A DNA stretch of 64,000 nt, from the NCBI GenBank assembly GCA_014338405.1, contig JTDE01000703.1, positions 44,145 through 108,144 on the forward strand, in the 5' to 3' direction. Position numbers and translations under genes: made by a program. This stretch comes from Paragonimus skrjabini miyazakii. Its lineage: Eukaryota; Platyhelminthes; Trematoda; Plagiorchiida; Troglotrematidae. The notes under the pieces are model-generated. The model ran no database searches. It saw only the letters and a list, made by a program, of their open reading frames with translations, and had not been told where the DNA came from. Of this stretch, positions 26,101 through 38,296 are shown piece by piece; within the stretch, counting starts at the first letter, position 1, and the number at the start of each line of letters is the position of its first letter.

Positions 26101-27339
26101 CTGGTAAAGATCTCGTGGGCTGGATGTCAGAATCGTTTTTGTAAGTCAGCAGTGGATGAACGGATGTACTCCAGAAAATGTCGGAGATGTTCAAGTGATG
26201 TGAAATTCCGTACTTTGTGGAATAATAGTGGAAATATAATATCACACGAATCCTCACACTACTGTGTTGGGCGACGAAAATGAGCGGCAAATTTAAAAGT
26301 TCGGTAGGTTTCATGCATAAGAAGTGGCACCGCGATGTTTATACACATTTTAAGGATGAACCGCTTTGCAAGCATTTGGTCCTGAGCTTAGCGATGGACA
26401 GCTAGTTTAAGCCAGTTGGATCACACCAGCATCATTTATGTCGGAAATTCAGACATACGATGGGTAAAAGATTGTACAAATTGCACTCAGACAATACACA
26501 AAGGAGTCGCCGTCTCTTTGATTGTGAATTGGTATGTACGATACCTTATCTTACTATTACATCTCCTTTTCCTACAGGGTGAAATCGATCAACTGACTTA
26601 CAGTCCACTATGAGACCATGGCGGCTGCGTACCTGTGTATGAGCAACCATCAAATGGCTGATCGATCTTGATCTATGAGGATAGGAAATAGAATGGTTAC
26701 GGACGGTAATGTACTGCAATTTGATAACAGAGAGGACGAGTTTCCGCATTTCACCGTATGACAATCGCTATGTGACCTGACATGCCTCAACAGCGCAACA
26801 AGATAGGCTGATTCGCTACTAAATCTCTTGCTTTTCAAACTCCGGAAACGCTTCGTCAGTCAGGATCAATTTCATCAGTTTACACTGTCTTTGTCAGTGA
26901 TGGAAAGTATAAGACAAATTACCTCAAAATCCGACTTCAAGTAAGCCTGTCAAGGCCTGATCATCGGTTATGGCATCCAAACATGCTAATGGATTAATCA
27001 AAACGTAATGGCTGCCCTTCTCATCGTGCAAGTGAGCAAAAGAAAATAATCTTTGCATTATGGACACATCTTTGAAAGTGACAGATTCCTACTGATATGT
27101 CTTAGACGGAACAACCGGTTCTTGACAGTAATCGCTGATGGACTTCTATCAGAGTCCGGTGGATGTAGTCCGTTTGGTATACCATAGTAGGCTGAATCTC
27201 ACATGGTCACAAGTGTGATAACATATTACTGTCTCGCCAATCTCCTGCGAAAAGAGGTCCTAGAGTCGAATCTGGCCCACCACTCGCAAGTGAAATTGAT
27301 TGAACATTCAGATATGACAATTCAGCCTTGCTTAATTTG
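23195..27339. other. Region with no recognised gene
   Basis: Frames up to 76 codons on both strands, none recognised. A short stretch after an acceptor-like TTTTCCTACAG at 26578 is open for only 11 codons. Confidence 0.4.
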
Positions 27340-27589
27340 AAGTCAGTGGTGCAGTGGTCAACACGATTGTCACATGAAAGCGTGACCGAAGTTCTAGTCT
27401 CGGCCGTGACAAGGATACACACCACTAACCAGTCCTAACAAGAGCGGAACTCGAGTCCGGTGTTTTTTCCAAAAGAGGCTGTTTGGAACATCTATTTGAA
27501 TGCGGAGGATGCGGTCAAATGTGAGTGATGTTTAAGCTTAAATTAACCAACGCCCGCGTGACTTAATAGTAATCTACGTTGAATACAAC
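27340..27589 (+). repeat. tRNA-derived SINE, near full length
   Basis: It begins with AGTCAGTGGTGCAGTGGTCA (A-box region). About 40 bases later comes GAAGTTCTAGTC (B-box region), then CGGCCGTGACAAGGATACAC. The body has AACAAGAGCGGAACTCGAGTC. The tail has CCAAAAGAGGCTG, GAATGCGGAGGATGCGGTCA and AATGTGAGTGATGTT, then AAATTAACC and a 3' end shared with the 61831 copy. The two internal promoter boxes identify a polymerase III-derived SINE. This is one of the most complete copies in the window. Confidence 0.7.
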
Positions 27590-27880
27590 AATGTCAAACT
27601 GTCGCACGTTATCCGGAGTACGTAATAAGCCAATCATGTGCATTCCACTCAACATTATTAGATAATATTGTGAGTTATTGTAGAGCATCGGCCATCTGAA
27701 TAGTTGGCTTCTGATTGCATGAGAGTGACTGGAAGTATATACAGCTCATAGATGCGCATAAATGGGCGCAGTTTTGTACATATTATGATTACAATAATTC
27801 AACTTCAATCATCCCTCTTTGATATAAAGTCAGCCGTTGAAAACGACACTAACTTAACAGCGTTGTATTATTCAAGTAAG

Positions 27881-28093
27881 CTACATTATCAAACCCTTGT
27901 CACTGTCATCCAAGCATTTTTGGCGTAGTTCTGAAACTCTGAATTTGAAGAGTACTGACAGCTTTGTTCCCATACAGGGTGTCATAACTTTTTGAGTGAA
28001 GTCGCTTAGGGCCAAATCGGGACTGCACGGTGACGAAGGTATTGCAGATCCATCAACTAGTTGTGTTGCACATGTGCATTGAAACACTGACAT
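27881..28093 (-). pseudogene. Mariner-like transposase remnant (C-terminal part)
   Basis: This 70-codon minus-strand frame contains PCSPDLALSDF at residues 22-32. Mariner-family DDE transposases have a conserved PYSPDLAPSD(F/Y) there, and the second Asp (residue 31 here) is the third catalytic acidic residue. The following MTPCMGTKL and the near-terminal RQKCLDDSDKG fit the spacing of the family's C-terminus with some residues deleted. The first catalytic Asp motifs and the DNA-binding domain are not found upstream, and no terminal inverted repeats were seen. It is therefore a short dead relic if the assignment holds. The assignment rests mainly on the 11-residue motif. Confidence 0.45.
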
Positions 28094-31000
28094 GTTGGAA
28101 TGTCAGAGCAACGTTTTACTTTGAAATGCACGCAGTCCTTTCTTCTTTAACTTCTTGTTTCCCACGAATAAATACGGCACGCTAAGACAAGGAAACTTCC
28201 ACTATTCGACCAGCGCTGTATATAATTTGTGGTATCACTTAGATTGTACAAAATACGAATTGCATTATCCATATGGATTATTCTGTTGATATATATTGCA
28301 GCGAAGTTTCGTAAGAACCAAATCTGAGATGAGAAGATAAGTAGTTTTGATGTCCATTTTATTATAGTAAATTACTTGCAAAGTTTAAAGGATGCCTAAC
28401 TCAAGTTGGTTTTTAACAATTCTAACCGAGCTCTTAATGGTATTGTATTTGGGCTCGTTTGGCGAACTTGCGGACTACTTCGCACTCTCCAACAAAGTTA
28501 CTCCAATGAAGGGGGCTTTTTTGAATGTCTGTTGGAGAAACAGCATTCCTTGGTTATATCATTTTTTCTCTAAGCTCAACCCCCCGATCTGTTAGCATTC
28601 GATTAACATTTCTGTCAATCAGTCAATGAAACAATCTTCTGTGAAATAACCATTGACAGGACACTGGGCATAGTATTGGTTAGAACAGCAATTTCTTATT
28701 CCTGACCACATCGTTGGTGATCTCGATTATAAAGGTCAAATCAAATACTTTTCTTCATCATTATTGTACTTCTATTTGACTGGTCAAACCTGCAGAATGA
28801 AGTGTAGTAGATCTGTTTGCATCAGTATTGTGGCTTTAAATTCTACAAACTGAATCGCTCACAAGCAACGCACGTATACGCCCTTATGCACCATGCTTCC
28901 AAACACGGGATCCACTCCCACTTAATCGACGCGAGTTCATGGTACGAACATTCGTCTTGAACGTCTTTCTTAGCAAGGTATCTGAGCATCAGGGCGTAAT
29001 CTCACCACAATCGAAAATGGTTGAGCGGTTGACGCAGGTAGCACTACCCAACTTTTACTCGGTTTAGTTTTCCTTGGGAACATGACTAATACTTTCTAGG
29101 TCACACCATATGGACCGGAATTAGCAAACGGTCTGTCCGTACCTAATCCGCGTACCCCAAACCCACGATTATTTATCTTGTCGGTTTGATTTTGATAATA
29201 CGGCAAACACTGTGTAAACATACGTACTGAGGGATTGGTAAGCATGATGAACTCACTTCAACATGTCAACGCTATGGATGTGAGCCTCGTTCTCTGTACA
29301 GAAATGGTTAATTTATTTGTCAGACTGCTCGTTTAACGTTTCTTACAGGGATGTTCCTTATAATCAACGAAAAAGATTCTCCTCTTTATAAAGACATTTC
29401 AGTATCAGAAATTTTCTCCTCCATGCAGGCCATTTCCTGTTAACGTAATTCGTTACGGCGGTGCTCTACTGTGTCACATTCTTCCACTTACCTCCTACGG
29501 TTAAGTAATTCATAGACCACTGCGGTCTGTTTGGCAATAAGTACACATCAAACAAGGGAGGACGCTAAGTTCAAAGTATTTAAAAAGTGTAAAAAAGAAA
29601 CTAATGGTCTTTTTAACTGTTTAATACGGATGATGAATCGGTACTTGTCTTCTGTCTGTACACTGACTATTCTTGCTTTAAGATCAGACACAATTCTATT
29701 TATGTTACTCTCTCGCTCAATTTTCACGGTCAATCTTTCTCCCTCTGATATTCTTGTAGAATTTTCCTTTCATCTTAGTGTTTTGGTTACCGTATGATCA
29801 TTCTGTTTGCTTTTACAGTAAATTGTTGTTTGACAATAAAATACCATTCATCTCTAGTTGTAAGTGGTTGACTAGTGTGACTCACTGATCAGTAAAAACG
29901 TTTCTATGGATCTCGTGAAATTGGTCGATGTCCATTCATAAATCCTTAAAAATGCAACATCCGAAAACGAAAAATTTCAGAGAATAGCTCCCATGTGTGG
30001 CAGTTAAAAGTCTACATGGATTTTACACTAAGCTGGTAATTATTATTTTATCAAGGTGCACGATTACCTGTAGAAAAATAATCACGAATTTTTATCGTGC
30101 CCGAAGAGAACCGAATATGGAACATATCAGTAAATTTTATTATTTACTCAAATCTGGAGATCTAGACGCAACAGACCCATCGTTAACAGAGACAGTTTGA
30201 ATGAGTAGAGGGTTCCTCAAGTAACCGTATTTAATAATCTGGGGAACATTTTCTGCAAGAAGAACGTGAGTCTGTTATACGTAAGTCAACGTTCCACTCA
30301 AAACCGTGAAGGTTTCCAGGGAAAAATGAGTGACATATAGTTATGACTGGGATACTGGTAGGTCCATCATCCAGCTACACTTGATGGCACTAGTAGGCGC
30401 TGATAACATGACTCAGAATTCTTGTTCCGGTATATTCGATCAGTTACTGTATTGGTGAGATTGCAGCTACGTTTACATCACGTAAGGAATGGAAGTTAGT
30501 TGAGGCAATCATATAACTCAGATGTCAATAACCGAGTTGGATAACTGTGTATTGGGTATTACAAGGCTGAATGGGTACTTCCAATCTCGTAGGATGTATA
30601 AGTAGCAGTCTAGACAACTGATCGCAAAGGCTTTGAAGCAGGAAAGAAATGTCGCACTGGAATACTTCTAGCGGTTTGAAACGCATTGAGGTATCTACGG
30701 ATTGTTGGAAGTGGAACCAAAAGGCAAAGTTGCCGGCAGAGAAAAGCGGCGCTTTTAAGATTACAGCAAGGTGCATGTCTACCTCTAGACTGATCCTACA
30801 CAGTATATGGCAGTAGACAGCTACTGTGCATGCACTGCAAGAACACATTGGCAATATGGTTATAGGAATCATTTCGCTTTCCATTATAGACCGTAAAATA
30901 AAGAGTCTAGCTTAGGTCAGGGTGCACTGCAAATATCTTTCTTGTGTTTAGCGTCCAATTATTTCGACAGGCAAAACGGTGATCACCTATGAATTGGAGA

Positions 31001-31392
31001 ACCGGAAGTGGGATTACAAGAAACCCACCATACAGCAAAAGGATCACACATACTGATTTTCAAGGTGAAGGAAAGTCAATGTGTTCAAACCAGTCCAACA
31101 GAATAATACCCAGTCAGTACTCACTATCGAGAACCGATCGACGACGAAAGCAAAGACTCATCGCGTTGACCCCCGTGTACTGGTATTGACCGTGGAAAAT
31201 AGACTGTACAGAAGAGGCACATCAAGTTAGAGAGACAAGGAGCGAGATGTATTTTTAGCCCCGGGACGGATATTACAAAGTGGATAGCTTGACTAAAACA
31301 AAAGTAGGAAAAGAATCAAAATCATCGAAAATGTACAAGTTAATGCAACTACCAAAACATTCATTATAGTCGCTACAAATTTGTCCATAAGA
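28094..31392. other. Region with no recognised gene
   Basis: The longest frame is 119 codons on the minus strand (30525-30884), Cys-containing and hydrophobic in parts, not recognised. Other frames are 60-88 codons. No SINE copy was found. Confidence 0.4.
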
Positions 31393-31411
31393 GGGGGAGT
31401 GGGCGGGTGGG
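31393..31411 (+). other. G-quadruplex motif
   Basis: Four runs of at least three G are separated by 1-3 base loops (GGGGG, GGG, GGG, GGG), which satisfies the standard intramolecular quadruplex rule. It stands alone in AT-rich surroundings and is not next to any recognised gene. Confidence 0.7.
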
Positions 31412-32602
31412 ATAGGTAATATGGTTATAATGGGCAGGTAAGTCACTAGAAACTAATTCTACAACACCCTATAATCTTATGTTGCCGTGAACGGGTGGGA
31501 CGATTCACTGTATCTTACAAGATGAAAACATCAAGCTTCGTCGGATGGGGAGCAACGAACAATTCAAAGCAAAATGCCACATTCGCCCCTTTCCATCGTC
31601 AGAGTGTTTACTCCACCCTGGTTCCATTGGAAACCTTCGTGGTAACCTAGGTCGCAAGATAAACTAACAAAAGTTCTGCTCGGTGTCAGTGGTTTCAGCC
31701 AACTCTCGAAGAAGGCTTACAGTAGTAACTCCATCGCTTTCACCCAAGTGTTTAAAACGATGACACTCACAGTTAGACAAGTTAGCAAAGAACACAGTGT
31801 TAATATTTGTTGTTAACATCAACACCATTTGGTTTTAATATAAGCGAGAAATTTTCAGCAAATTTGCTCTCTTTTGTAAACGTTGCTTTGTCTACTTTGC
31901 ACTTTGTTGTGTTTTGCAGCGTGTAACATTTAGTCACCCTGTCTACTCATTTTTATATTGGCTAAATGTTACATTTTTAGTGCAGACAGACATGATGGCT
32001 TGCTTCAAACCAGCAACTATAACTTATGGAGGAAACTTGCTGCGTAATGTCATACCAGATTGAGAACAATGGTTTTTCGGTGGACAAAACCATATTCATC
32101 ACATCTGTGGCTTGGGTTAAATCAAGCATTAAGTTGACCAAAACCATATACATTCTTACGGCTGCATGTGAAAATGCGAGCACAGCGACGATGGAGAACT
32201 GTCTGAATGCGAAAGCTGCGATAAAATGATAAACTTCTACTCAAATACATGCAATTGACTCAGAAGAACATCAGGTTTTCGAATGAAACACTCGGCAATC
32301 GACCATCAAGCTGATTTTAACACTGTAAATGAGAAGAAGTCTAACAAAGTGGATTTGAAACGCAGTCTGCAAAGAGAACGATATTCTTATTGTTAGCAAG
32401 TAATCTGGACCTATTTCAAATTGTGGATTTGATTGATCAATTTCAATTGTCTCCTATTAATTCAAAAGAGTTTCGATGGCCGAACTTCTTGCAAGAACGA
32501 TAAACAATCAACCGAAGTACCACACTTTACAGTTCACTTATATTTTAGCTTTCAGTCGAACCACACATAATCCCGGTTAAACAACAACTTTCTAAGAGTC
32601 TG
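31412..32602. other. Region with no recognised gene
   Basis: Two overlapping opposite frames of 67-68 codons near 31977-32229, neither recognised. Confidence 0.4.
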
Positions 32603-32637
32603 TTTATTGCGTTCGGCCTGAAGATGACACACCGAAA
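32603..32637 (+). repeat. CTGAAGATGA...CGAAA repeat motif, copy 2
   Basis: TTTATT, then 14 bases on from its start CCTGAAGATGACACACCGAAA. Same layout as 567-602, with two transitions in the 21-base core. Downstream sequences differ, so only a short end or motif is shared. Confidence 0.35.
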
Positions 32638-33839
32638 CCGAGCGTTTTCGCGATGTTTTGACTTCTAACAAATTTTTAAAGATGGACTTCCATAGTTTGC
32701 AACCAGCATTTATTGCTTATGGACGCCTCTTGAGGCAAAACGATCATCCAGTAGAATTAGTGTGCATCATCTTGAGTGATCAAACAATTGTGTAACTAAA
32801 ATTGTCCCGGACATGATCTACTCCTATCAATAGAATATGTAAATGTACTTCCTTTCAGCCCGCTTACCAGATGTCCAAGAGTTACTAAAATATGATACTT
32901 CGAATGGTGACAGTTGCTCAGGCCACTAGTGCTTCCAGCTGTGACCGCTGTATTCAGACTGGTGTGAATATACTAAAGCTTTCCTGATCTAAAGTAAAAC
33001 ATACTTAAGATTTGGGGTAGCCATAGATAAACCGTGCAATCCGAAATGTTTCGACTAACTGATTTTTAAACGTGTTGAACATCTCACTCCTTAAGCAGTT
33101 AGCAACTTCATAGACACACACGATAAAGCATTGTTCTCCACTTTGATGTTTTTTTCATGTTCTCATGAGCCTGTTCAATAAAAATCTGAGTTGAACAGGG
33201 ATAAAAGCAGTACCAATTGCAGTATGATTTTCAAACAATGTAAAACAACCGATTGCTCAAATGATATCAACGCGGTGAAACTGGACAGTCATTTATTTTA
33301 ATCCAAAAAAACAAATATCGGAACTCACATTACTGCTGTGTTGTTCTGTGTGCATCGTGGTCGATATACACCACCTTCTCTAAAATAGAAACCGTCAACT
33401 GTAGCATTTCCTAACATTGATAAATTTGTGATTGTCATCGACGACTGTCCGTTCCGATCGAACAATTGTCAGGAATTGTGTGAAAATACACTCATTATTT
33501 CCGTATTAAACTTATAGGTTGGCAAATTGATAGCAAATGTTGCTTGCAAACTCTGGTAATTGAATAGTACAAATACATATTAAGGTTTTTGGATGTGAGA
33601 AAATCCTGAATATTCAGTTGACTCCTCAGAAGGAAAGATTTAGCAAGTGTTGTGTTGTGAAATGGTATAGCTACAAGTGTGCTTATCATGCATGATGGCT
33701 CGTACCAAACTTCTCACTCCCAATGATTCTGACTGATAGTCTTAACTTAAATGCTCCACCAAAACAGAAAATCATGCTTGATAGTTCGTGTTTAGCTGTC
33801 TGACAAGTTACATCTTATTCGCAGTGTATTAGTTCCTAA
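32638..33839. other. Region with no recognised gene
   Basis: Only one frame of 64 codons (33495-33689, minus), unrecognised. Confidence 0.4.
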
Positions 33840-34220
33840 GGGAGGTTTAGATTTATGGCGGAAATGGCGAAACAACAGGAACCCCCACTTGTGACGACGA
33901 GAATTATCACGAGCACACCACTAAGCCAGTATGACAGAAGGATAGAAACCAAACAGGATTGAGGCTGAGAAAAACAGAAGTTTCCAAATGAAGATGGTGA
34001 GGCTAAGAAGAAGGTGTTCACCGCACTCCCTGTAAAAAGGTACGTTTAACAGGTGGTTAACGAAAGGAAACCGGGAGTTGGGTAGACGATGTATGAGTGG
34101 GCGGATATATTAGGAACGAACCTCAGGGTCGGTAGAAGAAAGTCGGCAGAAGAGATGACAAAATAAGAGTGTGATAACGGGTAAGAAATTAATGGATGGG
34201 GAATTACCCATTAGTTACAC
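33840..34220. other. Purine-rich (+) strand segment
   Basis: The plus strand is conspicuously rich in A and G, most strongly at about 34040-34200, with few pyrimidine runs. No tandem unit is visible. A hydrophobic 61-codon minus-strand frame (33836-34021) is a likely by-product of this bias rather than a membrane protein. Confidence 0.4.
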
Positions 34221-36064
34221 GCTACAGTTAGCCTAGCGCAGTCGCAGTCAAAAAGGAATGATTACGCAGAAATAGGCAAACTACAGCTTGGCATCTCTAG
34301 GACTATGCGCCAGAATAGGCAGTAGGCAGATGAGCTGTGAAAACTCAGCTATTTTGAAGTCATATGACTTATGCCGAAAAACCACATTCATGCAAAGTGA
34401 TCAGTAGCCAAACTCTATGTATCTTGCTTTCGCTATACTTATACAAACACAATGAGGGGGACTACAGTGGTCAGATTGATAGGATGAAGTGGACGCTGAT
34501 TACTATGTTTGATTCTACAGATATTAGATATATTTTGTTGCTTCATCGCCAAGAATTCTGGCAGGATACTTTGAGATATTAACAAAACTTGCAGTTGCAT
34601 TTGGTCAACTAACCTCCTTGTCATCTATGTCTGCTAATAGCGTGATGATCAGTCCAGCTTTGTTTGTTATTCTGAAGAACTATAGGTACTTTTACTAATA
34701 CACTGTCCCGCGGGTTCTAAGCTGAACACAATTTGCCTGCACAACCAAAAGGGCTTAGAATAAAATAATAACACTATCGATTTGTTCATAGGAAACATTG
34801 CAAGAAAAACAAGCTTATTCATGATGGTTCATATAGGAGCTAATTACAACTGTGGTATGTTTGTCACTTCAATTGGTCTTTATCGAGCTATATAGGCATA
34901 GTTACAATTGTTTTAATTATATACGTCCACACTGTCCATGTGAAAACGAACTTACCCGAAGGTCTTAAAGACACGGCCTAATCAATATGTTTAGCAAGAA
35001 TGAAATGTTTTCTGGTTGCATAATCATGATTGCGTCAGAGCCTGAAGAAGGGAGTATGGCACGATTACTGAAGCAGAGCTACCTGCTGGAGGTGGCTGGG
35101 TCAGCACGCCCGAGTTATTGGCAAGTGATATAACTGTCTCACTGTCATCGCAAATTATTAGAGAGTAAATCGACATATGGCGATTACTTCAGCAGTGGTC
35201 ACGGTGTGAACTGTGACCCGTTTCGAACAAACCACAACAAATCGGGAAATAGGGTGAAACGAACGATACCGCGATGGGTAGGGTGGTCTCAGCTAAATGA
35301 AACTCATTCGCGGAACAGCCAGTTTTTCCTAGTACACCGTTGAGCCTTTTTGAATATGCTATCGGATGACAATAGTTAAACGAAATATTCTGAGGACTAA
35401 GCAACCTGCCCTATAGGAATAATCAAGCTGATATAGAGAGAATGTAGAAAAATCTGCGGGCAATTTTAGCCTTTAGGAAGTACATATATAAGTGAGGTAA
35501 ACCAAACTTACCATAAATTGTGTGATGAAATTCGTTTATCCGTGTAACGATGCGCTTTTTTTACTGATTATATGAACTCTAGCTTTATTCATGAACACAA
35601 GCAACAGAACCGTGTTTCACTGGTGCTGTGTGCAACGTCGTACTTATTTCGTTATTCGCAAGATTTGTGTTAAAAAATCGCGCGAAATAACAATTGTCTG
35701 TTAATCAACTTTGAGGATACGTTTATTCCTCATCGATAACTATTTTCACCAATTTCTCCTGTTCCTGGTAGCCAGTCAACAAATTTTCATTTCCTTCTGT
35801 TCCAACGACATAGGCTGCATTTTATGTCGGTATATCCCACGATGGGACAAACCATTTTGGTAACGAAACATGTAGACATTGCAGAAAGGAATGCCCTACT
35901 TTGACTCAATTTCTACATCTCGTTTACTCTTTTCATTCACGAACGTAAAACATTAGAATATGTAGGACATGCGGATAACAACAAAACTAGAAACAATCAA
36001 TGATTGGGTTTGCACAAAACTACGACTGTTATCAGTTCCAGGGCAGACAAACTGCGTGAGTCAA
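34221..36064. other. Region with no recognised gene
   Basis: Frames up to 72 codons, none recognised. The upstream reverse-transcriptase domain expected for the element starting near 36065 could not be read in any frame in the last several hundred bases. Confidence 0.4.
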
Positions 36065-37065
36065 CAGGCAACTTGAAGCGGTCAGTATTTGCAGTGTTCT
36101 TCTTTTGCAACAATTACTTATAAACGAGGTCTGGTGAGAACCCTGTCTCATAGAGCCCGGGGGATATCCATCAATGACTGCTTGCAAGCAGATGAGGGGA
36201 GATTAAAGAAAGTGTTGTTCGTGAACGGCTATCCTGAGAAGTTCATGGATGTTCATAGCCAGAAAAGAGTGATCAAGACTGCCGTGAGTACGGACCGCAG
36301 TAAATAACCGTTGTTCTGGCGCTTCATGAGAATATCCAAAAACGCCAAGGTTTTATCCTGGTAACATGTGTATGGACGTGGGTGAGTGTTTGTGTGGTTG
36401 TTGACTTTGTTGTTATGCTTCGCAATGCCCATTGAACTTTGCTATATAAACTCACAGACTACAGTATGTACCTGATGAGATGCAGCGAAATGTGCTCGAG
36501 AGATACATTGTGCAAAAACTGTTTCTGACTTCTCTGTTCAAATTAGGGACGGGAAAAGGTTGCTTTGCTGAACCTTCTTTTCACAACTGATGTAAGTCAA
36601 AAATTGCAGTCTGCTCTAACTCATGCATACCCGGCAGCTGAAGTGCGGTTGCTACTCGCAACTAGGAGTGTCGCTCAGCTTATTCACAATCGTATACTAC
36701 CGAGATGTTCTGTCTCACACTTAATGTATCAGTTCACTTGCAGTTGCGGTGACGTCTATATCAGCAGAACGGATCGGTGCCTACGACAAAGAATGGCTGA
36801 ACATATGCCCAAGTGGTTGGTGTACCCCATGACGCAACAGGCAATGGCAACAGAGCGAGTGAGACAAAATACGACCTCAGCCGTAGCGAAGCACATCATG
36901 AAAACAGGTCACGTTGTTGACCCCGCCCATTCGTTTCAAGTGTTGTTGCGTTATCGAAAACTGTAGTTGCTTGCCTTCTCCGAGGCAATGTTAATCAATA
37001 CTCGCCGTCCGGTCCTGTGTATGCATAACCTGTTGACTAACGCAGTTTGTCTGCCTTGGAATTGA
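36065..37065 (+). pseudogene. Penelope-like element, 3' end (RT tail, linker, GIY-YIG endonuclease)
   Basis: Penelope-like elements encode a reverse transcriptase followed by a GIY-YIG endonuclease. GNLKRSV near 36067-36087 and, one frame over, SGQYL, YKRGLVRTL and NGYPEKF (to about 36250) match the end of the RT and thumb. After about 250 bases lacking the expected short linker frame, 36565-36966 encodes TTDVSQKLQSAL, a Cys pair CSCG, then VYISRTDRCLRQR and KHIMKTGH of the endonuclease. The canonical YIG is YIS here. The frame stops at TAG 36964-36966, but the same frame continues to TGA 37063-37065 and encodes a C-terminus (ending in CLPWN) that parallels the 50.1 kb copy. Damage: 5' truncation, at least one frameshift, a premature stop and an extra ~220-base segment at about 36315-36540. 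Inactive. Confidence 0.75.
36471..36498 (+). repeat. CTGATGAG...CGAAATG motif inside the Penelope-like element
   Basis: CCTGATGAGATGCAGCGAAA is followed by TGTGCTCG. The 13-mer CGAAATGTGCTCG (36486-36498) recurs at 43753-43765. It lies in the segment that interrupts the element between the RT tail and the endonuclease. It looks like a hammerhead ribozyme core but lacks a proper stem II. Confidence 0.4.
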
Positions 37066-38296
37066 TAACAGTCCTTGTTTTGTGTAAACTCAATTGTTGA
37101 TTATTTATATTGTTGTTGCTATCCGCATGTCCTATATATTCCAATGCTTTACACTCGTGATTGAAGAGAGTAAACGAAATGTTAACATCTCACGACGTAT
37201 GTTTTCTGTCGTTACTGGTCAATTTCTACAGTGAAATGAACGTAAGACATAGGGAACACTACTAAAACTGCGTTGTGATTTCTCGATTAATTAGTTTTGC
37301 AATTGTCACCTTGATGAACACAACTACAGATCCGAAGCATAACGTACCATTATAGTGTAAAATGTCAACTAATTAGGGCCATTATCTGATAGAAATATTT
37401 GGATTGACTGGTTATAAGACCAGGTAATTTCAATCAGGTAATTGACTCATGCATGCTGACATGTAGTCAACCTTAGAGATGCATGTAGCACATCAAAGTT
37501 TGTTCAACAATCCACGGGTTCCACTGGCTCATTGAAACACATTTGCTGCTATTATGTGTCTGTATAAGTCAAGATACCATACAGCTAATCGCTGCAATCC
37601 GCATCCCAGGTTTATGTCCCATTTGGTTGAATACTCAACATAGCACGATGTGCAGTAGTTTGAACTAGAAGCAACTGTTTTACGGAAATACGGCTTACTA
37701 AACTTCGATTATATTTTGGGCAACATCAAAAGTACTTCGTAACGTATAACGAAGTGTCAAACTGCTAACGCGGTACGGTTGGAAAACAGAGGCGGTTGTG
37801 ATGATAGTGTTGAACTACGGAAGCTTATGGATTGCCGCTAGAGTTCCTTATGTCAAAAGCAAAAAGCCCATTCCTGTAGAATCTCTGTAACACAGAACTG
37901 TCTATACTTATGGAACAACTGTCCCGTGTGTCCTTGTAATGGTTTATGGAGAATACTCTTGTATAAGACATGCTTGTTTAGTGTCGAAAGTGGGGCTTTG
38001 CTCCTTTACACTGCCATTTAAGCTCATGACGATTTTCAATTCTACAGGAATGTAGGCACCACATAGTGTGAGTTGTTATAACATACAACAGTCGAAGAGT
38101 CATCACCAGGTAACTAGATGTAATGGTTCCAGGAATACAGAAATGAAGTAGTTAACTTAGGTCAACCCCAAAGTTAGCCTCCACGCAGCAGTAGTAATAA
38201 CAACCGAATTAGGCAAAGCAAGTAATTTATCTCTCGAGCGCAATTGTACAATTTATTGTCGGCAATGTAATCAAACAACAGTAATGAGAAATAGGT
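37066..38296. other. Region with no recognised gene
   Basis: No open frame of note. On the minus strand this is downstream of the gag-protease frame, where pol would be expected, and no reverse transcriptase, RNase H or integrase motif could be read. Confidence 0.45.

Noticed and set aside
33836..34021. Hydrophobic minus-strand ORF as a membrane protein
   Set aside because: The hydrophobicity follows from the pyrimidine-rich minus strand of a purine-biased segment.
36471..36530. Hammerhead ribozyme (CTGATGAG...CGAAA core, known from Penelope-like elements and flatworm SINEs)
   Set aside because: Between CTGATGA and GAAA there is only GATGCAGC, which cannot form a real stem II, and the base after the putative cleavage site does not pair with the 5' strand as required. 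A covariance search could reopen it.
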